NCBI GenBank assembly: GCA_023396225.1
Contig: JAEWWT010000010.1
Coordinates: forward strand, 124,001-188,000
Source of the DNA: Bacillota bacterium
Lineage (GTDB): Bacteria > Bacillota > Clostridia > Oscillospirales > Ruminococcaceae
Direction: 5' to 3'
Length of the DNA: 64,000 bases
Shown: in pieces, positions 42,096 to 51,800 of the stretch
How positions within the stretch are numbered: position 1 is the stretch's first letter
How the letters are laid out: every line of letters starts with the position of its first letter
Position numbers and translations under genes: made by a program
The notes under the pieces: model-generated
The model's input: only the letters and a program-made list of their open reading frames with translations
Database searches by the model: none
What the model was told of the DNA's origin: nothing

Positions 42096-43109
42096 ATGAT
42101 TATTATTCTTAAGAAAAATGTGTCCAAAGAGTCTGTTGCAAGACTTGAAGAACTTATTGCCGCAAAGGGTGTCATTGCAAACCATATCGAGGGTGCAACC
42201 CAGAATATCATCGGACTTGTTGGAGATACATCTGTTATTGATATTGAAAATATCATGGCACAGGACTGCGTTGAAAATATCAAGCGTGTTCAGGAGCCAT
42301 ATAAAAATGCTAACCGTAAGTTTCATCCGGATGATACAATTGTTGAAGCAGGCGGTCTGAAAATAGGCGATGGTTCTTTGCAGATAATGGCAGGACCATG
42401 CTCTGTTGAAAGTGAAGAACAAATTATTTCGACCGCCATTGCCTGCAAGGAAGCAGGAGCAACAATGCTCAGAGGCGGTGCTTTCAAACCAAGAACTTCT
42501 CCATATGCATTCCAGGGACTTAGGGAAGAGGGAATCAAGCTTCTTATAAAGGCAAGGGAAATCACAGGTCTTCCGATTGTAACTGAAATAATGAGTTATG
42601 CTGATCTTGATTTGTTCAATGATATTGACGTTATTCAGGTAGGCGCAAGAAATATGCAGAATTTTGAACTTCTTAAATCACTTGGTAAAACAGAAAAGCC
42701 AATTCTTTTAAAGAGAGGTCTTGCAAATACTATTGAAGAGCTTCTAATGTCAGCGGAATACATTATGGCAGGCGGAAATCGTAACGTTATCCTTTGCGAA
42801 AGAGGTATAAGAACTTTTGAAACAATGACAAGAAATACTCTTGATATTTCTGCTGTTCCTCTTCTTAAAAATAAGTCACATCTCCCAGTTGTTGTTGACC
42901 CAAGCCATGCAACAGGAATAACATATCTTATTGAGCCATTATCTCTTGCTTCAATCGTTGCAGGTGCAGATGCACTTGAAATTGAAGTCCATGTTGATCC
43001 TAAGTCTGCTCTTTCTGACGGAGGACAGCAGCTTACACCTGAAGCATTCAAGGATGTAATGAAGAAAATCAAGGATATTTCTGCTTTCCTTGGAAGAAGA
43101 ATCGGTTAG
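42096..43109 (+). CDS. aroF: DAHP synthase (AroF, type I beta)
   Basis: 337 residues. A ferredoxin-like N-terminal regulatory domain (about 1-70) precedes the KDO8P-like TIM barrel with MAGPCSVESEEQ, GGAFKPRTSPYAFQGL and VVVDPSHATG. It catalyses the first step of the shikimate pathway. The SD AGGAGG supports the start. First gene of the operon aroF-aroB-aroA-aroC, with 21 bp to aroB. Confidence 0.95.
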   Translation: MIIILKKNVSKESVARLEELIAAKGVIANHIEGATQNIIGLVGDTSVIDIENIMAQDCVENIKRVQEPYKNANRKFHPDDTIVEAGGLKIGDGSLQIMAGPCSVESEEQIISTAIACKEAGATMLRGGAFKPRTSPYAFQGLREEGIKLLIKAREITGLPIVTEIMSYADLDLFNDIDVIQVGARNMQNFELLKSLGKTEKPILLKRGLANTIEELLMSAEYIMAGGNRNVILCERGIRTFETMTRNTLDISAVPLLKNKSHLPVVVDPSHATGITYLIEPLSLASIVAGADALEIEVHVDPKSALSDGGQQLTPEAFKDVMKKIKDISAFLGRRIG

Positions 43110-43130
43110 TATTAGATAAAAGAGGTTCAA

Positions 43131-44186
43131 ATGAAAAAGATAACTGTCAAGGCATCAGAAAAATATGATATTATTATAGGCAGAGATTTGCTTAAAAATT
43201 GTGCAGGATATATCACAGAAGTGACATCAGCAGAAAGCTTTGCTGTTATTACTGATGATATTGTTGATGCTCTTTACTCGGAAACAATCATAAAATCTCT
43301 AACAGATGCAGGTCTGAGAGTATGCAAATTTGTATTCCCGCATGGTGAAGCTTCAAAATGTTCTGCTGTCCTGAATGATGCATATGACTTTCTTGCAGTA
43401 AATAATATAACTCGTTCCGATTGTATTATTGCACTCGGCGGAGGAGTTGTCGGCGATCTTTCAGGATATGCGGCAGCTACTTATCTGCGTGGACTTGATT
43501 TCATACAAGTTCCGACAACATTGCTTGCACAGGTGGATTCTTCCGTTGGCGGCAAAACTGCTATTGACCTCCCATGCGGAAAAAATCTTGTCGGTGCTTT
43601 CAAGCAGCCAAAAATTGTTCTTTGTGATACTGATGCGCTTAAAACACTCAGTGAGGATATTCTTATTGATGGCATGGGCGAGGTTATCAAGTATGGTATG
43701 ATAAAGTCAGCTGAGCTGTTTGAACTTCTTGATAAGCATTCCCTTGACGGTGTATTTACCATAATGGATGATATCATTTATAGTTGTGTTTCAATAAAAA
43801 GAGATATTGTTGAAGCAGATGAATTTGACAGAGGCGAGCGTATGCTCCTTAACTTTGGTCATACTCTTGGGCATTCAATTGAAAAATACTATAATTATAC
43901 AGGTGTATCGCATGGAAAGGCTGTCGCTCAAGGCATGAAGCTTATTACTCAGATTGCAGAAAAAGATGGCCTTTGCTATGACGGAACATATAAAAAGCTT
44001 GTTTCATGCCTTGAAAAATATAAGCTTGACCTTGAAACCAAGCCTGCATTATCAGAGCTTGCAGATGCGTGTCTCAATGATAAGAAGCGTGAAGGTGGAA
44101 ATATTAACATTGTTATCTGTACTGATGTTGGAGAGTCAAAAATTATTAAAATGTCTGTTGAAAAGTTTATGCTGTTTTTAAGCTGA
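43131..44186 (+). CDS. aroB: 3-dehydroquinate synthase
   Basis: 351 residues, usual length. NAD-binding GGGVVGDLSGYAAATYLRG, then PTTLLAQVDSSVGGKT, and metal ligands in GEVIKYG and NFGHTLGHSIE. Second step of the shikimate pathway, in the cytosol. 16 bp to aroA. Confidence 0.96.
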   Translation: MKKITVKASEKYDIIIGRDLLKNCAGYITEVTSAESFAVITDDIVDALYSETIIKSLTDAGLRVCKFVFPHGEASKCSAVLNDAYDFLAVNNITRSDCIIALGGGVVGDLSGYAAATYLRGLDFIQVPTTLLAQVDSSVGGKTAIDLPCGKNLVGAFKQPKIVLCDTDALKTLSEDILIDGMGEVIKYGMIKSAELFELLDKHSLDGVFTIMDDIIYSCVSIKRDIVEADEFDRGERMLLNFGHTLGHSIEKYYNYTGVSHGKAVAQGMKLITQIAEKDGLCYDGTYKKLVSCLEKYKLDLETKPALSELADACLNDKKREGGNINIVICTDVGESKIIKMSVEKFMLFLS

Positions 44187-44202
44187 ACTTCGGAGGTTGT
44201 TA

Positions 44203-45456
44203 ATGAATATAAAAATTATACCGTCAAAGCTTATGGGAAGACTTAATGCTCCGTCATCAAAGAGCTTTTCACATCGTATGATTATTGCCGCAGCGCTTGC
44301 GGATGGTGTTTCTGAAATCAAAAATGTAACTTCGTCTGTTGACATTGAAGCTACTGTAGATGCAATGGTACAGCTTGGCGCAAAGATTATAGAAGACGGT
44401 TCAACATATACAATAAAGGGCATTGGTGAAAAACCTGCAAAGAATGCCTGTATAGACTGCAGTGAAAGCGGCTCTACATTACGTTTTATTATTCCTGTTG
44501 CGGCTGTGCTTGGCTGTAGTACAGAATTTGACGGAAGAGGAAAACTTCCGACAAGACCTATTACCCCATTTGTAAGGGAATTATCAAACCATGGTATAAC
44601 TTTTGACTATAACAATGATATGCCTTTTGGAATTTCAGGCAAACTCAAAGGCGGGGAGTACGAAATTGAGGGAAACATATCATCTCAGTTTATTTCTGGC
44701 TTGATGTATGCATTGCCTTTGTGCAGTGAAAATTCTGTTATAAGGGTAACATCAAAACTTGAATCAAAGCCTTATGTTGACATGACTATTTCAGCATTGA
44801 AGTGTTTTGGCATTGAGATAAAGGAATCTACAGAAGGTGAATGTGTTGTTTACTATATTGATGGCGGACAAAAATACTCAGCGTCAAACCAGTCAGTTGA
44901 AGGAGACTATTCTCAGGCGGCATTTTTCTTTGTTGCAAATGCGCTTGGTTCAGAAGTAAGCATACACAATCTTAACAAAAATACTACTCAAGGAGATAAA
45001 AAGATTCTTGAAATTTTACATGATATAGGTTATAATGATATGATGAAGTCTGTAATGGAACCATTTACCGTTGATGTTTCGGATATTCCGGATCTTGTTC
45101 CTATACTTGCAGTTCTTGGATCATTTACTTCAGGTAAATGTAGACTTATCAATGCAAAAAGGCTTAAAATAAAAGAAAGCAACAGACTTACTGCAACTGC
45201 TGACGCACTCAATGCAATCGGCGGAAAGGTAAAAGCTTTGGATGACAGCCTTGAAATTTCACCTGTAAAGGAATTTACGGGGGGTATAGTTGATGGCTGT
45301 AACGACCATAGAATTGTTATGGCTGCGGCAATTGCCTCAACTGTTTCAACTGAACCTGTTATCATTAAAGGCGCTGAAGCTGTAAATAAAAGCTATCCGT
45401 CATTCTTTGAGGAATTTTGTAAACTTGGCGGAAGTGCAAAAATTATTAGCGAGTAA
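44203..45456 (+). CDS. aroA: 5-enolpyruvylshikimate-3-phosphate synthase
   Basis: 417 residues from ATG 44203 (SD GGAGG). Substrate-binding segments APSSKSFSHR (Lys-Ser-x-Ser-His-Arg), CSESGSTLRF, GRGKLPTRP and KESNRLTATA. It transfers enolpyruvate from PEP to shikimate 3-phosphate. It lies between aroB and aroC; aroE, aroD/Q and aroK are not in the window. Confidence 0.95.
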   Translation: MNIKIIPSKLMGRLNAPSSKSFSHRMIIAAALADGVSEIKNVTSSVDIEATVDAMVQLGAKIIEDGSTYTIKGIGEKPAKNACIDCSESGSTLRFIIPVAAVLGCSTEFDGRGKLPTRPITPFVRELSNHGITFDYNNDMPFGISGKLKGGEYEIEGNISSQFISGLMYALPLCSENSVIRVTSKLESKPYVDMTISALKCFGIEIKESTEGECVVYYIDGGQKYSASNQSVEGDYSQAAFFFVANALGSEVSIHNLNKNTTQGDKKILEILHDIGYNDMMKSVMEPFTVDVSDIPDLVPILAVLGSFTSGKCRLINAKRLKIKESNRLTATADALNAIGGKVKALDDSLEISPVKEFTGGIVDGCNDHRIVMAAAIASTVSTEPVIIKGAEAVNKSYPSFFEEFCKLGGSAKIISE

Positions 45457-45543
45457 TTATAAGATATGTATAATTTGATTATATATTAACAAACTAAGTC
45501 GACAAAAATAAGCTTGAAATCTCCTGAAAGGATTGATAAAATA

Positions 45544-46635
45544 ATGTCTTCATTTTGGAACCATAACCTTACAGTATCAATTTTTGGTGAGTCACATGGC
45601 CCTGCAATAGGTGTTGTGCTTGATAATCTTCCTGCGGGAGAAACAATTAATCTTGATGAACTAAGAGAATTTATGGCAAGACGTGCGCCTAAACAGGACA
45701 ATACTTCTACTCCCAGACGTGAAAATGATATGCCAAGTATCATGTCAGGAGTCCTGAATAACAGAACTACAGGCACCCCGCTTGCTGCATTTATTCAAAA
45801 TACCGATACTCATTCTCAGGATTATGGTAACATTTCAAAGCTTGCAAGACCGGGACATGCTGATTACACAGGAGCTTTAAGATACAAAGGTTTCAATGAT
45901 GTAAGGGGTGGAGGACATTTTTCCGGCAGACTTACTGCACCTCTTGTATTTGCAGGAGCCATCTGCGGACAGATTTTAGAGCGCAGGGGCATTTATACAG
46001 GGGCGCATATAACTCAGATTCATAATGTCAAGGATTCAAGATTCAATCCTTGCGATATTACAAGAGATGAGATTATTGCTTTAAGGCACAAGAGATTCCC
46101 TGTGCTTAACGATAAAAAGGGCGACGCAATGGTTGAGGACATCAGCAGAGCAAGAGAAAGCCTTGACAGTGTCGGCGGTATAATTGAATGTGCAATTACA
46201 AATGTACCGGCGGGTATTGGTTCACCAATGTTTGAAGGAATTGAAAACAGCATATCACAACTTGTTTTTGGTATTCCTGCTGTTAAAGGTATTGAATTTG
46301 GTGCAGGTTTTGAAACAGCCAATATGCTTGGAAGCCAGAATAACGATGATTTTTATGTTGATGATCATGGTCATGTCAAAACAAAGACAAATAATCACGG
46401 AGGAATTCTCGGTGGTATATCATCTGGTATGCCAATAGTATTCAGGGTAGCATTCAAGCCTACTCCATCAATTGCTCAGGAACAGGAAACCGTTGATTAC
46501 AGCTTGCTCAAGAACGAAGTAATCACAATCAAGGGAAGGCATGATCCTTGCGTTGTTCCGAGAGCTGTTCCATGCGTTGAAGCTGCTGCAAATATTGCTA
46601 TTCTTTCTCATATGCTCAATTATCCTAACTTTTAA
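45544..46635 (+). CDS. aroC: Chorismate synthase
   Basis: 363 residues from ATG 45544, with AAAGGA 11 nt upstream. Signature segments FGESHGPAIG, RPGHADYTG, DVRGGGHFSGR and the late RHDPCVVPRAVP. FMN-dependent last step to chorismate. An 87-bp gap from aroA shows no terminator, so it is probably still in the operon. Confidence 0.96.
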   Translation: MSSFWNHNLTVSIFGESHGPAIGVVLDNLPAGETINLDELREFMARRAPKQDNTSTPRRENDMPSIMSGVLNNRTTGTPLAAFIQNTDTHSQDYGNISKLARPGHADYTGALRYKGFNDVRGGGHFSGRLTAPLVFAGAICGQILERRGIYTGAHITQIHNVKDSRFNPCDITRDEIIALRHKRFPVLNDKKGDAMVEDISRARESLDSVGGIIECAITNVPAGIGSPMFEGIENSISQLVFGIPAVKGIEFGAGFETANMLGSQNNDDFYVDDHGHVKTKTNNHGGILGGISSGMPIVFRVAFKPTPSIAQEQETVDYSLLKNEVITIKGRHDPCVVPRAVPCVEAAANIAILSHMLNYPNF

Positions 46636-46656
46636 TAAATTTTATTCTTAAATTTT

Positions 46657-46686
46657 CGGACGGCCGGCCATGTGCCTTGCTGTCCG
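46657..46686 (+). terminator. Possible weak terminator hairpin after aroC
   Basis: Outer stem CGGAC / GTCCG with a GC-rich interior containing the rare 8-bp palindrome GGCCGGCC (46662-46669). The following CTTGCTTTT is only moderately T-rich. Confidence 0.35.
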
Positions 46687-46719
46687 CTTGCTTTTAAAAA
46701 TATGAAAGGAATTTGTCTT

Positions 46720-47304
46720 ATGTCAAAAAGAAATATAATTAATCTTACAGATGTTGAACTTAGTTCAGCTCATTCTGTAAAGGTTCTGCTTTGCTTTATA
46801 CTTGATAGGCTGAACCGAGAAGTAACAGAAGCACAATTGCTTGAAATTGCATTGGACAGCGAGGTTGTAAACTATTTCTTTTATGCTGAGGCTCTTTCTG
46901 ATTTATTGAAAACTGGCGCTGTTTCAAGAAAGAATGTAAACGGTGAGGATGTTCTTGTCCTTGAAGAAAAGGGACATATGGGTTCTGATTATTTCAAGCA
47001 GTACATTCCGCATTATTTCAGAAAAAGACTTCTTACTGCTGCTTTATCATATTTTGCAAAGATAAAAAGAGAAAGTGAAGTTGAATCTGAAATTAAGGAA
47101 ACAGAGAACGGATTTGAAGTTACATGTGTTATCAGGGATGCTTCATATGACCTTATGAGAATAACTCTTTATGCTCCTGACAGGGATCAAGCAGAGCTTA
47201 TAAAAAACAAAATTGTTCTCAACCCTGCTGAGTTCTATAAAAATGTAGTTGGTTTTACTATTAATAATGAAGAGGAAACCATTGACACAGAAAGCAAGAT
47301 GTAG
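46720..47304 (+). CDS. DUF4364 family protein
   Basis: 194 residues from ATG 46720 (SD AAAGGA, 9 nt). The N-terminal part resembles a winged-helix (LCFILDRLNREVTEAQLLEIAL) followed by an alpha/beta region with FKQYIPHYFRKRLL. It is a small conserved Clostridia protein that may act as a transcription regulator (inference). Cytosolic. Confidence 0.75.
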   Translation: MSKRNIINLTDVELSSAHSVKVLLCFILDRLNREVTEAQLLEIALDSEVVNYFFYAEALSDLLKTGAVSRKNVNGEDVLVLEEKGHMGSDYFKQYIPHYFRKRLLTAALSYFAKIKRESEVESEIKETENGFEVTCVIRDASYDLMRITLYAPDRDQAELIKNKIVLNPAEFYKNVVGFTINNEEETIDTESKM

Positions 47305-47310
47305 AGATGT

Positions 47311-47339
47311 TTGTAATTTTATAAACATTGTGGTATAAT
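47311..47339 (+). promoter_or_regulatory. Promoter upstream of miaB
   Basis: TTGTAA, 17 bp, TATAAT with extended TGG. It starts right after the DUF4364 stop and is the likely head of the long block that follows. Confidence 0.7.
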
Positions 47340-47372
47340 TATGTTTGTAAAAATGTTTTCGGAGGATTATAC

Positions 47373-48749
47373 TTGTTTACATACAAAGATTACATGAAGA
47401 AAGTCACCGACATTAATAGTCAGCATGAAAGCCCGCCGCTTTGTTATCTTCATAGCTTCGGATGTGCCCAGAACGTCATTGACGGTGAGAAAGTAACAGG
47501 CATACTTGTTGATATGGGTTATGGCGTTACTAATGATATTTCTGTGGCAGATATTATTATCTATAATACCTGCGCTGTAAGAGAAAGCGCTGAACTTAAA
47601 GTATTTGGCATTCTTGGAGAACTCAAGCATCTTAAAGAGCATAATCCCGAACTTGTAATCGGAATTTGCGGATGTATGGTTCAGCAGCCGCATATTGTCG
47701 AGAAAATTCTGAAAACCTATAAGCAGGTAGACTTGATTTTCGGAACATTTGCCGTTGAAGAACTTCCAAGACTTCTCTATAATGTTCTGACAGAAAGAAA
47801 GGTATCCTGCGATATCAGCGAGACAAATACTTCTATAAATGAGGAGTTCAAAACTGTCAGAAATGGCACTTTAAAAGCTGGTGTGCCGATTATGTATGGC
47901 TGCAACAACTTCTGCTCATATTGCATTGTTCCTTATGTCAGGGGACGTGAACGCAGCAGAAAGTTTGACGCAATCATTAATGAGGTTAAGATCCTTGCAG
48001 ATGAAGGTTATAAAGAAATTATGCTTCTCGGTCAGAATGTAAACTCATATGGCAGGGGACTTGATGAAGATATTGATTTCCCTAAGCTGTTAAGAAAGAT
48101 AAATGATATAGACGGTGATTTTAAAATAAGGTTTATGTCATCACATCCTAAGGATGCAACAAAGGAGCTAATTGATGCAATTGCAGACTGCGACAAAGTG
48201 TGTAAGCATCTTCATCTTCCTATTCAGTCAGGAAGTGACAGAATTCTTGAAATGATGAACAGAAAATATACTGCAGAAAAGTATATGAAAATTATTGATT
48301 ACGCAAGAATCAGGATTTCAGATTTCTCATTTTCTACTGATATAATTGTTGGTTTTCCGAATGAAACTTATGAGGATTTTCTCAAGACAAAGGACATAAT
48401 AAAAAGAGTTAAGTATGACAACATTTATTCGTTTATATACAGCAAGCGAAGTGGTACAAAAGCTGCTGAAATTGATGACAAAACTCCTTATGAGGAGAAA
48501 AGCAAAAGAATGAGAGAGCTTCTTGAAACGCAGAGAGAAATTGCTGTTAAGGCTTATAAAAGATTTAACGGCAAAACACTTGAAGTTTTGTTTGATTCTG
48601 AAAGCAAGACAGAGGGGTATATTACTGGCAAAAGTGATGAGTATATCATTGTTGAAGCAAAGGCTGACAAAAGCTTTATCGGTCAGCGTAAATCGGTTCT
48701 TGTAACAAAAACAATGAACTGGGCTGTCCATGGAGAAATTATAAATTAG
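47373..48749 (+). CDS. miaB: tRNA-2-methylthio-N6-dimethylallyladenosine synthase
   Basis: 458 residues from a TTG start with GGAGG 7 nt upstream. UPF0004 domain cysteines are in SFGCAQN, NTCAVRE and GICGCM; the radical SAM motif is GCNNFCSYC. A C-terminal TRAM domain ends the protein. It adds the methylthio group to modified A37 of tRNA. MiaA, the preceding step of the same modification, is encoded about 5 kb downstream in the same block. Confidence 0.94.
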   Translation: MFTYKDYMKKVTDINSQHESPPLCYLHSFGCAQNVIDGEKVTGILVDMGYGVTNDISVADIIIYNTCAVRESAELKVFGILGELKHLKEHNPELVIGICGCMVQQPHIVEKILKTYKQVDLIFGTFAVEELPRLLYNVLTERKVSCDISETNTSINEEFKTVRNGTLKAGVPIMYGCNNFCSYCIVPYVRGRERSRKFDAIINEVKILADEGYKEIMLLGQNVNSYGRGLDEDIDFPKLLRKINDIDGDFKIRFMSSHPKDATKELIDAIADCDKVCKHLHLPIQSGSDRILEMMNRKYTAEKYMKIIDYARIRISDFSFSTDIIVGFPNETYEDFLKTKDIIKRVKYDNIYSFIYSKRSGTKAAEIDDKTPYEEKSKRMRELLETQREIAVKAYKRFNGKTLEVLFDSESKTEGYITGKSDEYIIVEAKADKSFIGQRKSVLVTKTMNWAVHGEIIN

Positions 48750-48779
48750 TCATTTTAAAGTAAAAAGGAGATAAATTCA

Positions 48780-49190
48780 ATGAACGTTATTGAAAAGGCA
48801 AGAGAACTTGGAAAACTTATTCAGCAGGATGAAAGATATGCTGCTTACTACAAGGCAAAGGAAGCAAATGATTCTGATGAAGAACTTCAGAAACTTATCA
48901 GCGAATTCAATATGAAGAGAATACAGCTTAATACTGAAATGTCAAAGCCTGATAAGGACAAGGAAAAGCTTTCAGAACTTGATACAGAAATCAAGTCACT
49001 TTACGGCAATATTATGGCAAACTCAAATATGACTTTGTTTAATGAAGCAAAGACAGCTATGGATGATATGCTTTCACAGATCAACATGGTTATTACTCTT
49101 TCTGCAAACGGTGAGGATCCTGAAACTTGCCCTACAGAAACAAGCCATTCTTGCTCAGGCAGCTGCTCAACCTGCGGAGGCTGCGGTTGA
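48780..49190 (+). CDS. YlbF/YmcA-family protein with Cys-rich tail
   Basis: 136 residues. A helical YlbF-type domain (about 1-110) is followed by a Cys-rich end (HSCSGSCSTCGGCG). In Bacillus, YlbF and YmcA form a complex with an Fe-S cluster that stimulates RNase Y, so the Cys tail may likewise hold a metal or cluster (inference). The SD is AAGGAG. mutS starts 4 bp after its stop. Confidence 0.85.
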   Translation: MNVIEKARELGKLIQQDERYAAYYKAKEANDSDEELQKLISEFNMKRIQLNTEMSKPDKDKEKLSELDTEIKSLYGNIMANSNMTLFNEAKTAMDDMLSQINMVITLSANGEDPETCPTETSHSCSGSCSTCGGCG

Positions 49191-49194
49191 TAAA

Positions 49195-51795
49195 ATGCAG
49201 ATAGATTTTTCTAATCTTTCTCCGATGATGAAACAGTATTTTGGTGTAAAGGATAAGTATAAGGATCATATACTGTTTTTCAGGCTTGGAGACTTTTATG
49301 AGATGTTTTTTGAGGATGCTATTATTGTCTCAAAAACTCTTGAACTTACTCTTACGGGAAGAGATTGCGGACTTGATGAGAGGGCTCCTATGTGCGGAGT
49401 CCCTTATCACAGTGCAGAAATATATATCAAGAGGCTGATTGAAAATGGCTTCAAGGTTGCAATCTGTGAACAGCTTGAAGACCCAAAGGAAGCAAAGGGC
49501 ATTGTTGAAAGGGACGTTATAAGAATTGTAACTCCCGGAACACTGACTGAAAGCAACCTGCTTGATGATTCAAAAAACAACTTTATCGGAGCAGTTTTCG
49601 TAAAAAAGGAGATCTGCTCTGTTTGCTTTGCAGATATTTCTACAGGTGAAGTAAATCTCAGCACAAAGTCAGGTAAAAATGCAGAAACTGACCTAATCAA
49701 CGAACTTTCCATGTATAATCCTGTTGAACTGCTTTTCAATCAGGATTTTCTTGAATATAAATCTGTTACCTCGTTTATAAAGAACAGGATGAATATTTCT
49801 GTTCAGATGCTTGATGATGAATGCTTTGATGTTTCAGAAAAAGCTGGGGTTGTATTAAAGCAATTTTCTGCTGACGACCTTGCAGAACTGGGACTTGATG
49901 AGGAAGGAACAGAAACAGCTTGTGTCTGCGGACTTTTTCACTATATTTCCGATACTCAGAAGGCTCTTATAGGAAGATTCACAGCAATAAACAAGCATAA
50001 CGACAACTGCTTCATGGAGCTTGACCTAACAGCAAGAAGAAATCTTGAGCTTTGTGAAACCATGCGTAATAAAGAAAAAAAGGGAAGTCTGCTCTGGGTG
50101 CTTGACCGCACAAAAACATCAATGGGAAAAAGACTTCTTAAAGCATATATTGAACAGCCCCTTGTAAAGCTTGCTGTAATTATAAACCGACTTGACGCAG
50201 TAGAACAGCTTTGCACAAAATCAGTTTTGCAGCAGGAGCTTGCGGAATGTCTTTCAAAAGTATATGACCTTGAAAGGCTTATGACAAGGGTTATGTATAA
50301 GTCGGCAACTCCAAGAGATCTGAAATCTTTATCTGTTACAGCATTACAGTTGCCTGATATAAAAAATCTTCTCGGAAACTTTTCAGTTAAGCTTTTATGT
50401 GAACTTAACAATGATATAGATACACTTGAAGAAGTTTCAAACCTAATTGAAAATGCAATCAATGATGATCCGCCTGTTACTGTAAAGGACGGTGGAGTTA
50501 TCAAGGATGGCTTCAATGAGGAGCTTGACAGGCTTCGTGGAATTGTCGGCGGAGGAAAGAATGTCATTGCTGAAATTGAGCAGAGAGAGCGCGAAAAGAC
50601 GGGCATAAAGAATCTCAAGCTTGGATACAACAGAGTTTTCGGCTATTATATTGAAGTAACAAAATCATACTACGATCTTGTTCCTGAAACGTATATCAGA
50701 AAGCAGACACTTGCAAACTGTGAGAGATTCATTACAGATGAACTGAAAAAGACAGAGTATGAAATTCTCGGTGCTAACGAAAAAATTCTTTCTCTTGAAG
50801 CTGATATTTTCGCTGAAGTTCGTGACTTTATTGCTACTCAGCTTATAAAAGTACAAAATACAGCTTCTGCTGTTGCACAGCTTGATGTGTTGTGTTCTTT
50901 TGCCTCTGTTTCAATGAAGAATATGTATACAAAGCCTGATATAGCAATAGACGGGATTATCGAAATCAAGGACGGCAGACATCCAGTTGTTGAACTAATG
51001 CTTACAGATGAGATGTATGTTCCTAACAATACATATCTTGATCTTAACAATAACAGAATGGCAATTATCACAGGGCCTAATATGTCCGGTAAATCAACAT
51101 ATATGCGTCAGGTTGCACTTATTACGCTTATGGCACAGATAGGTTGTTTTGTTCCTGCACAGTATGCTAAAATCTCAATTGTGGATAAGATTTTCACGAG
51201 AGTAGGTGCATCCGACGACCTTACCGCAGGTCAGTCCACATTCATGGTTGAAATGAGCGAAGTTGCTGATATACTCAAAAATGCAACAAAACAAAGCCTT
51301 GTTATTCTCGATGAAGTGGGAAGAGGAACATCAACATTTGATGGAATAAGCATTGCTACAGCTGTTGCAGAATATATCTGCGGTGGTCGTTCACTTGGAT
51401 GTAAAACACTTTTTGCTACTCATTACCATGAACTTATAAAGCTTGCTGATACAATGCATGGAGTGAAGAATTTCAGCGTTGCTGTAAAAAAACGTGGCGA
51501 CGACATAAAGTTCTTGAGAAAAATTGTTGAGGGCGGAATTGACGACAGCTACGGTATTGAAGTTGCAAAGCTTGCAGGACTTCCTTCAAAGGTTCTTAAC
51601 AGAGCAAAGCAGATTCTTGCAGAGATGGAAAAGGATAAGCAGAATAATGTCCATACAGAAAGCAATGATGAACAGATATCATTCAAGAGTATGGACTATG
51701 ACAGAATTATTGAAAAGCTCAGAAAGACTAATGTTGATGAGCTTACTGACGAAGATTCAAAGTATTTTCTAAAAGAACTTGTTGAAATGCTGTAA
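49195..51795 (+). CDS. mutS: DNA mismatch repair protein MutS
   Basis: 866 residues from ATG 49195; the longer frame upstream overlaps the previous gene and is rejected. Mismatch-binding Phe-x-Glu is in LGDFYEMFFED, Walker A is GPNMSGKSTYMRQ and Walker B is LDEVGRGTSTFDG. It recognises mismatches and recruits MutL, whose gene begins 5 bp after the stop. The nearest SD (GGAGG, 14 nt upstream) lies inside the ylbF-like gene, suggesting coupling. Confidence 0.97.
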   Translation: MQIDFSNLSPMMKQYFGVKDKYKDHILFFRLGDFYEMFFEDAIIVSKTLELTLTGRDCGLDERAPMCGVPYHSAEIYIKRLIENGFKVAICEQLEDPKEAKGIVERDVIRIVTPGTLTESNLLDDSKNNFIGAVFVKKEICSVCFADISTGEVNLSTKSGKNAETDLINELSMYNPVELLFNQDFLEYKSVTSFIKNRMNISVQMLDDECFDVSEKAGVVLKQFSADDLAELGLDEEGTETACVCGLFHYISDTQKALIGRFTAINKHNDNCFMELDLTARRNLELCETMRNKEKKGSLLWVLDRTKTSMGKRLLKAYIEQPLVKLAVIINRLDAVEQLCTKSVLQQELAECLSKVYDLERLMTRVMYKSATPRDLKSLSVTALQLPDIKNLLGNFSVKLLCELNNDIDTLEEVSNLIENAINDDPPVTVKDGGVIKDGFNEELDRLRGIVGGGKNVIAEIEQREREKTGIKNLKLGYNRVFGYYIEVTKSYYDLVPETYIRKQTLANCERFITDELKKTEYEILGANEKILSLEADIFAEVRDFIATQLIKVQNTASAVAQLDVLCSFASVSMKNMYTKPDIAIDGIIEIKDGRHPVVELMLTDEMYVPNNTYLDLNNNRMAIITGPNMSGKSTYMRQVALITLMAQIGCFVPAQYAKISIVDKIFTRVGASDDLTAGQSTFMVEMSEVADILKNATKQSLVILDEVGRGTSTFDGISIATAVAEYICGGRSLGCKTLFATHYHELIKLADTMHGVKNFSVAVKKRGDDIKFLRKIVEGGIDDSYGIEVAKLAGLPSKVLNRAKQILAEMEKDKQNNVHTESNDEQISFKSMDYDRIIEKLRKTNVDELTDEDSKYFLKELVEML

Positions 51796-51800
51796 AGGTT

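Noticed and set aside
49042..49194. N-terminal extension of mutS
   Set aside because: It overlaps the YlbF-like gene in another frame and lacks family similarity; MutS proteins start near MQIDFSNLSP.
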